Below the pieces are notes generated by a model. That model was not told the DNA's origin and searched no databases. It was given only the letters and a program-made list of their open reading frames with translations. The translations under genes were made by a program, and so were the position numbers. A DNA stretch of 43,369 nucleotides from UBA927 sp964361785 (GTDB lineage: Bacteria > Patescibacteriota > Microgenomatia > UBA10105 > UBA927), in NCBI GenBank assembly GCA_964361785.1, contig CAYIBX010000006.1:1-43369 (forward strand), read 5' to 3'. Within the stretch, counting starts at the first letter, position 1; the number at the start of each line of letters is the position of its first letter. This document shows, one piece after another, positions 31,191-39,315 of the stretch.

Positions 31191-31911
31191 CATTGTGCTG
31201 CCCGTTTATAATGAAGAAAAAGAGCTTTCTGACAACGTTGAAACGCTTGTTTCATTTGTTGGTTCACACATGAGAGAAATAAGTACAAACATAATCATTG
31301 CAGACAATGCATCCACAGATGCTACCTATGCTATAGCTAAACGTTTATCTTTAAAATATCCTACAGTGAAAAGTGTTCATTTTGGTGAAAAGGGGAGAGG
31401 CAGAGCTGTAAAAAAAGTATGGTTGTCAAGTAAGGCGCAATTTGTCTCATATATGGACATTGATTTATCCAGCGACTTACGACATCTTCCACCACTTATT
31501 CATTCACTCTCAAGAGGGTATGGAATCGCAATAGGGACAAGAAATGCGCAAGCGTCATTGGTATACGGAAGGTCACTTTTGCGAACCCTTACGTCTAAAA
31601 TGTATATTATGTTAATTAAACTTTTCTTTTTTGTTAATTTTTCTGATGCGCAGTGTGGATTCAAGGCTATTTCTACAAATATAGCTCGGCGTTTATTGCC
31701 ATATGTAGAAGACAACGAATGGTTTTTTGACACTGAGCTTCTTGTTATAGCAGAGAAATGTGGAATACGGATTTATGAAGAGCCAGTACGATGGGTAGAC
31801 AACCCTGGTTCCACCGTTAAAGTGCTAAAAACTGCACTAGGAGATCTTAAAGGCCTCTATCGCATGTTCATGATGCGTCCATGGAAAAATATACCTTATG
31901 TCAACATTTGA
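31171..31911 (+). CDS. GT2 polyprenyl-phosphate sugar synthase (DPM1/ALG5-like)
   Basis: A 246-residue GT2 enzyme: D-I-V-L-P-V-Y-N-E-E near 6-15, I-A-D-N-A-S-T-D near 43-50, Y-M-D-I-D-L near 91-96 with the D-x-D metal site, G-T-R-N near 117-120, and S-D-A-Q-C-G-F-K-A near 152-160. The last motif matches the enzyme at 24500, so both probably charge polyprenyl phosphate. A-D-N in place of V-D-D is a mild variant. ATG 31171 is chosen because the conserved domain begins five residues later; an upstream in-frame ATG (31153) overlaps the previous gene further. It overlaps the flippase gene by 14 nt. Confidence 0.87.
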   Translation: MKKITLDIVLPVYNEEKELSDNVETLVSFVGSHMREISTNIIIADNASTDATYAIAKRLSLKYPTVKSVHFGEKGRGRAVKKVWLSSKAQFVSYMDIDLSSDLRHLPPLIHSLSRGYGIAIGTRNAQASLVYGRSLLRTLTSKMYIMLIKLFFFVNFSDAQCGFKAISTNIARRLLPYVEDNEWFFDTELLVIAEKCGIRIYEEPVRWVDNPGSTVKVLKTALGDLKGLYRMFMMRPWKNIPYVNI

Positions 31912-33340
31912 TCTTGCGGACATTAAGTCTAAATCAGTTAAAGGAGTAGTCGCGCTGACGGCGAGGACATTTACGCTTCAGATTATTGGTTTTATTGCGA
32001 CATTTTTTCTGACGCTGCTTCTCACTCCATCAATCTTTGGAGTGTATTATGTTGTGTCTGCAGTCATATCGTTTTTGGGATATTTTTCTGATATTGGCTT
32101 AGCAGCAGCACTCGTACAAAAGAAAGAGGATCTAACACCTGAGGATATTCAAACCACCTTTACCATACAACAACTTCTTGTGGGTACAGCCGTCATAATT
32201 GCGTTGTTGGGATCTGTAAAGATTGGTGAGTTTTATGGGTTGAATCCGTCTGGTGTGTGGCTATTTCGGGCACTTGTTCTTTCATTTTTTTTATCATCGT
32301 TAAAAACAATTCCATCGATTCTCATGGAACGATCACTAGCCTTTGATAGATTGATCATTCCGACGATTGTAGAGACGCTTGGGTTTTACATTGTAGCAGT
32401 TTTATTGGCGTTTAACGGCATGGGAATTGCGAGTTTTTCTTGGGCAGTATTATGTAGAGGAATTTTGGGAGTAATCGCTGTCTATATAGTCGAGCCATGG
32501 ACGCCATCTTTTGGGATATCAAAAGATGTAGCAAAACGGTTGTTGCGTTTTGGAGTGCCTTTCCAGATGAACTCTTTTTTGGCACTTGTCAAAGATGATT
32601 TACTTACGGTTTTTTTAGGTAAGGCTTTACCATTTGCAGAAGTAGGATATATAGGATGGGCAAAAAAATGGGCAGAGGTTCCGTTGCGTCTCATCATGGA
32701 CAGCGTCATCCGCGTGACGTTTCCAGCATTTTCTCGGATTCAGCATGATAAGAAATTACTGGGCAAAGCGCTTGAAAAGACTATCTATGGCCTTTCATTG
32801 ACTATATTTCCTATATCAGTTGCGTTAATGTTTTTAGTTCGACCATTGGTATTTTTGATTCCAAAATATGTGAAATGGGAGCCAGCCCTAGTGTCATTTT
32901 ATTTTTTTGTAGGGGCCGCAGCTATTGCTGGTTTGACGACGCCACTTACCAACGCCCTTAATGCTATAGGAAAGATTAAAACGACACTTTTTTTGATGGG
33001 TATGTGGACAACACTTACATGGGTTCTTACTGTGTTATTCATCCGTTTATTCGGGTATCAAGGGGTAGCAGTCTCAATATTTCTTATTACATTTACTATA
33101 GGAATAGTAGTAAAAGAGATGCAGAGGGTGGTGCCGTTTAATTTTCTGAAAAATATAGGCAGTGCCGTGCTCGCTTCTTTTGTACAAGCCGCTTGGTATG
33201 CCGTTATCTTAAAAATCGTGCCAAGTAGCTTTATAATACTTATCCCCGTAGGCGTCTTGGGTGTTATACTTTATGCAGGATGTGTTTTTCTCATAGACCG
33301 ATCTCGTCTGGTTGCATTCATGCGATCTCTCAAAAGCTAA
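31898..33340 (+). CDS. Oligosaccharide flippase (Wzx/PST family)
   Basis: A 480-residue MOP-superfamily membrane protein with about 12-14 helices. It begins with a cytoplasmic K-S-V-K-G-V-V-A-L-T element near 13-22, followed by T-P-S-I-F-G-V-Y and D-I-G-L-A-A-A-L-V-Q-K near 65-75, typical of the PST/WzxC type, and R-F-G-V-P-F-Q near 217-223. It should turn over a polyprenyl-diphosphate-linked oligosaccharide. It is the only flippase in the window; neither Wzy nor a ligase was recognised. It is translated with the GT2 genes on each side (14-nt overlap upstream, 1-nt gap downstream). Confidence 0.88.
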   Translation: MSTFDLADIKSKSVKGVVALTARTFTLQIIGFIATFFLTLLLTPSIFGVYYVVSAVISFLGYFSDIGLAAALVQKKEDLTPEDIQTTFTIQQLLVGTAVIIALLGSVKIGEFYGLNPSGVWLFRALVLSFFLSSLKTIPSILMERSLAFDRLIIPTIVETLGFYIVAVLLAFNGMGIASFSWAVLCRGILGVIAVYIVEPWTPSFGISKDVAKRLLRFGVPFQMNSFLALVKDDLLTVFLGKALPFAEVGYIGWAKKWAEVPLRLIMDSVIRVTFPAFSRIQHDKKLLGKALEKTIYGLSLTIFPISVALMFLVRPLVFLIPKYVKWEPALVSFYFFVGAAAIAGLTTPLTNALNAIGKIKTTLFLMGMWTTLTWVLTVLFIRLFGYQGVAVSIFLITFTIGIVVKEMQRVVPFNFLKNIGSAVLASFVQAAWYAVILKIVPSSFIILIPVGVLGVILYAGCVFLIDRSRLVAFMRSLKS

Positions 33341-33341
33341 T

Positions 33342-34259
33342 ATGACAAATGGAACCGTAGTTGTATCGACATATAAAAGGCCGATTTATTTAGATCGGTG
33401 TCTAAAATCGGTTGTCCCGCTTCATTTTAATATCATTATCGTTGATAACGCCGCAGACCAAGAAACTCTAAAAGTAGCGAAAAAATATTCTGCTGAGTAT
33501 ATAATTTGTGAGAATTCACTTATGCTTAATGTGAATAAAAATTACGGATTTTTAAAAGCGAACACCGAGTGGATATTGAGTCTTGATGATGACGAGGAAT
33601 TATCAAATGAGCTTTGTTTGTCGATTGTAGAAACAGTAAAAAGAGATGATCCAGCGATTGCTGGTGTCTGGATACCACGAAAGAATATTATTTTTGGAAA
33701 GTGGATTCGTCATGGGGTATGGTGGCCAGATGCGCAACTTCGATTGTTTCGAAAAGGTAAAGGTAGATTCCCAGAAAAACACGTTCATGAATATATACAA
33801 GTAGATGGCGACACAAGTACATTAGATATTCCATTTCTTCACCACAACTACCATTCCATTGAGCAGTTCTTATATAAAATGGAATATATTTATACGCCAA
33901 GTGAGGTCAATAAACTTGAGGCCCAAGAGTATGTCGTTGGTTGGTACGACGCAATTCGATTTCCAATTTCGGATTTTATAAAAGTTTATTTTGCTCAGAA
34001 GGGGTATAAGGACGGTCTTCATGGATTAGTGTTGTCTATTTTGCAGGCGTTTTATATGTTTATCGTTTTTGTGAAACTTTGGGAGAAGGACGGATTTAGT
34101 GAAGTAGAAATACCACTCTCTGACGTGACTCATGAGCTTTCCCAAAAGAGTAAAGAATCAGCCTACTGGGCATTAACGTCTCTGATGGCTGAAACTTCAA
34201 ATTCTCTGTTTCGATTTTGGTATCAAATCAAACGCTTTATCATTCATCACTGGTTATGA
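33342..34259 (+). CDS. GT2 glycosyltransferase, WaaE/KdtX-like
   Basis: A 305-residue GT2 enzyme. Seen: V-V-V-S-T-Y-K-R-P near 5-13, I-I-V-D-N near 34-38, N-Y-G near 67-69, S-L-D-D-D-E-E near 81-87 (metal-binding acidic cluster), R-L-F-R-K-G-K-G-R near 137-145, and V-H-E-Y near 152-155 and H-x-Y near 168-170. The R-L-F-R plus H-E pattern is that of LPS-core-type WaaE transferases. The C-terminal part (about 195-300) is amphipathic and may attach to the membrane. The ATG at 33342 follows the flippase stop by one base, and its stop overlaps the next gene by 4 nt. Confidence 0.85.
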   Translation: MTNGTVVVSTYKRPIYLDRCLKSVVPLHFNIIIVDNAADQETLKVAKKYSAEYIICENSLMLNVNKNYGFLKANTEWILSLDDDEELSNELCLSIVETVKRDDPAIAGVWIPRKNIIFGKWIRHGVWWPDAQLRLFRKGKGRFPEKHVHEYIQVDGDTSTLDIPFLHHNYHSIEQFLYKMEYIYTPSEVNKLEAQEYVVGWYDAIRFPISDFIKVYFAQKGYKDGLHGLVLSILQAFYMFIVFVKLWEKDGFSEVEIPLSDVTHELSQKSKESAYWALTSLMAETSNSLFRFWYQIKRFIIHHWL

Positions 34260-35176
34260 AGCATGTCTCAATTGTTATCGTAAATTGGAATGGTAAATCT
34301 GATACGATTGTGTGTTTAGCGTCAATACAGAAGATGAATAAAGAGGATGCGACGGTGGACACGATAGTCGTTGATAATGGATCAACAAATGATTCCGTAC
34401 ACGCGATAAAAACTGCACATCCATGGGTACGAGTAATTTCTCTTTCTGAAAATGTAGGGTTTACTGGTGGGAATAATGTTGGTATTACTGATGCACTGGA
34501 GCATAACGCTGACTACGTTTGGTTGCTAAATAATGATACGGTCGTTGACAAAAATGCGTTGTCATTGCTTCACGCGTTTGAAGACATCTCTGTAGGTATC
34601 GCAGGATCAAAGATATATTTTCAAAAGGGACACGAATATCATAAAGAGCGATATTTAAAAAGTGAGCTTGGAAAAGTATTTTGGTATGCAGGGGGTGTTG
34701 TAGATTGGGCAAATATGTATGCATCGCATAACGGTGTGGATGAAGTTGATGTTGGACAATACGACAGAGAGGTTGATACCGAGTTTGTGACAGGATGTTC
34801 TTGTATGATTTCTCGAAAGGTTCTTTTATCGGTTGGTGAGTTAGACGAAAAATATTATTTATACCTTGAAGATTTGGATTATAACCTACGAACACTCCGT
34901 GCTAAGTTTCGAGTGGTTTATTATCCATTATCTGTTATCTGGCATGTCAATGCAGGATCATCAGGTGGTGCTGGGAATGCATTGCATGAATATTATATGA
35001 CTAGAAATAGATTGCTTATAGGTATGCGGTATGCGCCAATAAGGACGAAATTAGCTCTCATTCGTGAGGCATGTGGATTTTTATCGCAGGGAAGTGCGAT
35101 AAAAAAACGTGCGGTTTTTGATGCACTGATGGGCAAGTGGGGAAAACGACATGAACCAAAAAATACCATTTCTTAG
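34256..35176 (+). CDS. GT2 glycosyltransferase, rhamnosyltransferase (WbbL)-like
   Basis: A 306-residue GT2 enzyme: V-S-I-V-I-V-N-W-N-G near 3-12, V-D-N-G-S-T-N-D near 41-48, N-V-G-F-T-G-G-N-N near 66-74, L-N-N-D-T near 91-95 (metal site, N-D-x-D variant), G-C-S-C-M near 180-184, and D-L-D-Y near 206-209 followed by the conserved His in W-H-V-N-A-G-S. This is the pattern of dTDP-rhamnosyltransferases such as WbbL, which fits the rml genes upstream, but other sugars are possible. Start ATG 34256 gives an ATGA overlap with the previous gene; the in-frame GTG at 34217 is less likely. Confidence 0.87.
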   Translation: MKHVSIVIVNWNGKSDTIVCLASIQKMNKEDATVDTIVVDNGSTNDSVHAIKTAHPWVRVISLSENVGFTGGNNVGITDALEHNADYVWLLNNDTVVDKNALSLLHAFEDISVGIAGSKIYFQKGHEYHKERYLKSELGKVFWYAGGVVDWANMYASHNGVDEVDVGQYDREVDTEFVTGCSCMISRKVLLSVGELDEKYYLYLEDLDYNLRTLRAKFRVVYYPLSVIWHVNAGSSGGAGNALHEYYMTRNRLLIGMRYAPIRTKLALIREACGFLSQGSAIKKRAVFDALMGKWGKRHEPKNTIS

Positions 35177-35924
35177 TGCAATTATTATTGCAAAAGATGA
35201 AGAAGATCGAATAGATGAATGTGTTCATTCACTATCATTTTGTGATGAAATCATTGTTATAGATAATGGATCTATAGATACCACTCGAGAAGTGGCCAAA
35301 TGTTTTGGTGCACGAGTCATTTCATTTCCTAGCCTCTCGTTTGCTGCACTTCGAGATCAAGGTTGTAAGGAGGCCAAAGGAGAGTGGATTCTTTATGTCG
35401 ACGCAGATGAGAGGGTCTCAAGTAAGCTAAAAGAAAGTATAGAAGCATTGAGAAAGGAAGAAAACACTCATCTTGTAGCTTTCCGTATACAGCGAATAAA
35501 CAAATTTCTCGGTGTAGAGTTTTCTTACGTTGAGCATATTGTGCGTTTAATGAAGCGTTCAGCCTTCGTACGATGGGAAGGTGAGGTGCATGAAACAGCA
35601 CTTGTTGCTGGTACAGTTGGAGATTTAGTCGGGGTGTTATATCACGACACGCATCGGACACTTACCCATATGGTAGAAAAGACAAATAAGTGGTCAGTAA
35701 TTGAAGCAAGGCTTAGATTTGAAGCAGGACATCCTACAATCGTACCGTGGAGAATACTGCGCGTAATGATTACTGGTTTTTTTGATGCGTACATCAAAAG
35801 AGGTGGTATTAGATCAGGAACGGTTGGGTGTATTGAGAGCATATATCAAGCATTTAGTATGTTTATCACGTATGCAAAATTGTATGAGTTGCAACGGGGT
35901 AACAAGTTGACAGTTAACAATTGA
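35151..35924 (+). CDS. GT2 glycosyltransferase, WaaE/KdtX-like
   Basis: A 257-residue GT2 enzyme: A-I-I-I-A-K-D-E-E near 9-17, I-V-I-D-N-G-S-I-D-T-T near 35-45, R-D-Q-G near 66-69, Y-V-D-A-D-E-R near 82-88 with the D-x-D, R-L-M-K near 132-135 and E-V-H-E near 145-148. This is the LPS-core WaaE form. It overlaps the previous gene by 26 nt. Its last eight residues (G-N-K-L-T-V-N-N) come from a tandem TTGACA-type repeat, so the natural C-terminus may have been replaced by intergenic repeat DNA. Confidence 0.87.
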   Translation: MNQKIPFLSAIIIAKDEEDRIDECVHSLSFCDEIIVIDNGSIDTTREVAKCFGARVISFPSLSFAALRDQGCKEAKGEWILYVDADERVSSKLKESIEALRKEENTHLVAFRIQRINKFLGVEFSYVEHIVRLMKRSAFVRWEGEVHETALVAGTVGDLVGVLYHDTHRTLTHMVEKTNKWSVIEARLRFEAGHPTIVPWRILRVMITGFFDAYIKRGGIRSGTVGCIESIYQAFSMFITYAKLYELQRGNKLTVNN

Positions 35925-35935
35925 CAAATTAACAA
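35907..35935 (+). repeat. Tandem 14/15-nt repeat (TTGACA...TTAACAA) at the gene end
   Basis: TTGACAGTTAACAA (35907-35920) is followed directly by TTGACAAATTAACAA (35921-35935). The first unit encodes the end of the GT2 gene and the second holds its stop. Each unit carries a consensus -35 hexamer (TTGACA), so a promoter for the YfhO gene at 35963 is possible, but no good -10 is at the right distance. Confidence 0.55.
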
Positions 35936-35962
35936 GGAATAAGAAGTGTAAAAAATTAACCT

Positions 35963-38284
35963 ATGAAAAAAATTATGATCAAATATTGGGGTATATTATT
36001 TCTGATTTTTGCGTGGGGTATTTTTGCATCGCCTTTTTTTGTGAAAGGGTTGCTTCCGTTTCCGACACGCTACCTTGTCACGGCGTTTGCGCCGTGGAGT
36101 ACATCGTATGGGATGCCGGTAAAAAGCGGCTCTATGCCAGATGTGATCACCCAGATATATCCGTGGAAGAATTTGACAATAGAGAGTTGGAAACGCGGTC
36201 AAATTCCTTTATGGAATCCGTATAGCTTCGCTGGCACAGTACACGCTGCCAACTATCAGACTGCGGCGTTTTCTCCTCTCAATATATTATATTTTATTTT
36301 TTCGCAGTCTACGGCATGGAGTCTTAGTGTATTACTGCAGCCTTTGTCGGCCGGTTTATTTATGTATTTGTTTTTAACAAGTCAGAAAATTTCTAAAGAA
36401 GGTCGAGTCATAGGATCGTTGGCGTTTATGTTTTGCGGATTTATTGTGACATGGATGGCATATCAGACGCTTGGGATTGCCGCCCTATTTCTTCCTTTAT
36501 GCTTTTATGCAGTAACAATGGGTTTGAAAGAAAAAAAGTGGTGGGCATATCCACTTATGTCTTTGGCCATTTGGTTTTCATTTGTTTCTGGACATTTCCA
36601 AACAAGTCTTTATGTCCTAATCGGCACAATGGTATATCTTTTGTATATGAGTTTTTATACAAAAAAGTATAGTCGATCGGTTTATCTTGCCACGTTCATG
36701 GTTTTTGGTGTGTTTCTTGCCAGCCCACAACTTTTTATTACGTATGAGGCGTTTATAGAAACAGTTCGAAGCACCGCCTTTGGTAAAGGAGAAATTATTC
36801 CATGGTCGTATCTTATAACATTTTTCGCACCTGATTTTTATGGAAATCCGGTAACGCGCAACGATTGGTTTGGTCATTATGCGGAGTGGGCAGGATTTAT
36901 AGGAGTTATACCATTATTGTTAGCGTTCATCGCCGCTCGATCTAAATTAGCATCTAAGTGGTTTTTTATCGTTCTTTGGCTGTTTTCGTTATTACTGGCG
37001 ACACCGACTTTCTTTACAGATTTGATGTATAGCGCTCATATCCCTGTGTTGTCTACGAGTTCGGCGTCACGTATTATACTTTTGAGTAGTTTTTCCCTGT
37101 CTGTTCTTGCCGCGTTTGGTACGGATGCGTTATTGGAATTTTGGAGAGCTCAAAAAAAAGGCAAATTATGGCTCTATATAACAGGTAATGGTATTTTTCT
37201 TTCAATTGTTTGGGTAGTGCTTATTTTTTTTCACCCGTTGCCGCCGGACAAAATGAGTATCGCGATACGAAATACAATATTGCCAAGTGTCTTTCTTGCG
37301 ATGTTCAGTGTGATTGTTATTATAGGGCTGCATGTTGATAATGTGAGGCGCAAGTGGCTTTTATGGATTCTTATCAGTATTACACTTTTTGATGTATTGC
37401 GATTTGCTTCTAAATGGATGCCGTTTGAAGAGAGAGAATTTTTGTATCCCCCTATGGGAGTGACAAAAAAGCTTGATGACCTCCTTACCAATTCTTCCTA
37501 TCGAGTGGTTGGTAATTATGGTAATGAGCTTGGCGGCATGTATCATATACCCTCTTTAGAGGGTTATGACGCTATGCATAAAAGGAGATTTGGTGAGTTT
37601 ATATCATTTTTATCAAATGGACAGATGAACATGCCATCACGCTCGGTTGCAAACCTTGACAAGCATGGCCCATATATTCAACAGGCGCTTGAATTATTGG
37701 GGGTGCGATTCTATCTTCATAAGTTCAGCGATGGCAGATTTGCTTGGGCGTATCCATTTTGGGAATATCCACAATATCGGTCTATATGGAAAGATGAGAC
37801 GTATGAGCTATTTGAAAATGCAAATGCCTATCCTCGCGCGTTTTTAGCGTCAAACTATAAAGTAGTAACTGATAAATTAGAAATATTACAGACGTTGTTT
37901 TCCAATACTATCAATCGAAACGATACTCTTATACTAGAAGATAAACCACCTATTGAGCCAAAGGCAGGAAAAGGAGATGCGAATATTGCGTCATATACTC
38001 CAGAAGAGGTTGTTGTTATGACCACGAGTGATGTAGCGAAACTTTTATTTTTGTCTGATAGTTATGACAAAGGATGGAGCGCATCGATAGATGGCATTAG
38101 TACGCCAATTAGTCGTGCCAACTATACATTTCGCGCAGTTTCTCTTCCCTCAGGAGAGCACAGAGTTGTTTTTCGGTATCATCCAGAAAGTTTTCGATGG
38201 GGAACTATTGTGGGTGTCGTATCCCTTTTTATAATAGTATTTGGATCGCTCTGCATTAAAAAATATGAAAATAGGCTTTTATAA
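35963..38284 (+). CDS. YfhO-family GT-C membrane protein
   Basis: A 773-residue protein with about 13-14 membrane helices. Typical YfhO marks: P-W near 45, Q-I-Y-P-W near 64-68, I-P-L-W-N-P-Y-S-F-A-G-T near 81-92, N-Y-Q-T-A-A-F-S-P-L-N near 97-107, S-G-H-F-Q near 212-216, and P-D-F-Y-G-N-P near 292-298. The outer C-terminal region includes K-G-W-S-A-S-I-D-G near 708-716 and a final helix. YfhO proteins of Firmicutes are linked to glycosylation of wall polymers (lipoteichoic acid); here the acceptor is unknown. It has a paralogue 1 kb downstream, with a GT4 gene between. The GT4 gene starts 20 nt inside its end. Confidence 0.88.
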   Translation: MKKIMIKYWGILFLIFAWGIFASPFFVKGLLPFPTRYLVTAFAPWSTSYGMPVKSGSMPDVITQIYPWKNLTIESWKRGQIPLWNPYSFAGTVHAANYQTAAFSPLNILYFIFSQSTAWSLSVLLQPLSAGLFMYLFLTSQKISKEGRVIGSLAFMFCGFIVTWMAYQTLGIAALFLPLCFYAVTMGLKEKKWWAYPLMSLAIWFSFVSGHFQTSLYVLIGTMVYLLYMSFYTKKYSRSVYLATFMVFGVFLASPQLFITYEAFIETVRSTAFGKGEIIPWSYLITFFAPDFYGNPVTRNDWFGHYAEWAGFIGVIPLLLAFIAARSKLASKWFFIVLWLFSLLLATPTFFTDLMYSAHIPVLSTSSASRIILLSSFSLSVLAAFGTDALLEFWRAQKKGKLWLYITGNGIFLSIVWVVLIFFHPLPPDKMSIAIRNTILPSVFLAMFSVIVIIGLHVDNVRRKWLLWILISITLFDVLRFASKWMPFEEREFLYPPMGVTKKLDDLLTNSSYRVVGNYGNELGGMYHIPSLEGYDAMHKRRFGEFISFLSNGQMNMPSRSVANLDKHGPYIQQALELLGVRFYLHKFSDGRFAWAYPFWEYPQYRSIWKDETYELFENANAYPRAFLASNYKVVTDKLEILQTLFSNTINRNDTLILEDKPPIEPKAGKGDANIASYTPEEVVVMTTSDVAKLLFLSDSYDKGWSASIDGISTPISRANYTFRAVSLPSGEHRVVFRYHPESFRWGTIVGVVSLFIIVFGSLCIKKYENRLL

Positions 38285-39311
38285 TCCATATTTTGACTCA
38301 TTTGGCGGTGGGGAACGATACACGCTTACTCTAGCCAGTCACTGGTCAAAACATCACGATGTGTCGATTTTTTGGGATGATTCGTCTGTACTTACCAAAA
38401 GTGAACAGCGATTTGGAATTGATCTCTCGAAAGTAAAAGTTACACCAAATTTCTTTTTGGTTGATAATAGTATATCAAAAGCGATACAAACATCGCGTTT
38501 TGATCTCATTTTTTTCTTAAGTGATGGAAGCATACCATTTTCGCTTGCAACGTATAATATTTTACATTTTCAAGTGCCTTTCGGTTTAGTATCTACTACC
38601 CCACTTCATCTTTCTCGTATAAACGTCATAATCTGTAATTCGGTATTTACCTTAGAAAACCTTGACGTACAGTTGAGAAAAAAAGCAGCTGTCATTTATC
38701 CTCCGACTGATATGATTGAAGGCTTATCAACAGATAAAAAGTCGAAAATTATCCTTTCTATCGGCCGATTTACTTCCGTTCACACTGCAAAAAAACAAAA
38801 AGAACTTATCGATGCCTTTATTTCAATAGAATCAACACTTAAAGGATGGAGATTAATATTGGCAGGAGGATTGCTCGCGAGTGACACGGAGTACTTTGCC
38901 AAACTACAAACAAGGATCAGAGGACACAGCATTGATCTTTTCCCAAACATATCACATAGTGAGATTATAAGACTGTATAAGATCGCAACCATCTATTGGC
39001 ATGCTGCAGGATTTGGTGAAAGTGAGGCTCAATATATGGAGCATTTCGGCATTTCTACAGTAGAAGCAATGAGTGCAGGGGCAGTGCCCATCGTATATCG
39101 AGGCGGCGGGCAGGTGGAGATAGTTAAGGATGATGAAAACGGTTTTCTTTGGAACACTCGAGACCAATTGTGTGAGAAAACATGTAGCTTGGTGAAAGAT
39201 CCTACCCGATTATCTGTGTTTTCTAAGCTAGCTACCCAAACCAGTAAAAAGTACACGGCAAAGGTGTTTACTGATGCGTTTGATGATCTTCTTATTAGGT
39301 TAAAACGATAA
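38265..39311 (+). CDS. GT4 glycosyltransferase
   Basis: A 348-residue GT-B enzyme. Seen: G-F-Y-N-P-Y-F-D-S-F-G-G-G-E-R near 4-18 (N-terminal glycine loop), S-I-G-R-F near 172-176 (start of the second Rossmann domain), a donor-site segment H-A-A-G-F-G-E-S-E near 246-254, and E-H-F-G-I-S-T-V-E-A-M-S-A-G near 258-271, which carries the E-x7-E motif of GT4. It is the only GT-B enzyme of the locus and may be mannosyltransferase-like (ALG11-type in its first part). ATG 38265 starts directly before the fold; an in-frame TTG at 38241 is less likely. It lies 4 nt before the second YfhO gene. Confidence 0.88.
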   Translation: MKIGFYNPYFDSFGGGERYTLTLASHWSKHHDVSIFWDDSSVLTKSEQRFGIDLSKVKVTPNFFLVDNSISKAIQTSRFDLIFFLSDGSIPFSLATYNILHFQVPFGLVSTTPLHLSRINVIICNSVFTLENLDVQLRKKAAVIYPPTDMIEGLSTDKKSKIILSIGRFTSVHTAKKQKELIDAFISIESTLKGWRLILAGGLLASDTEYFAKLQTRIRGHSIDLFPNISHSEIIRLYKIATIYWHAAGFGESEAQYMEHFGISTVEAMSAGAVPIVYRGGGQVEIVKDDENGFLWNTRDQLCEKTCSLVKDPTRLSVFSKLATQTSKKYTAKVFTDAFDDLLIRLKR

Positions 39312-39315
39312 AGTC

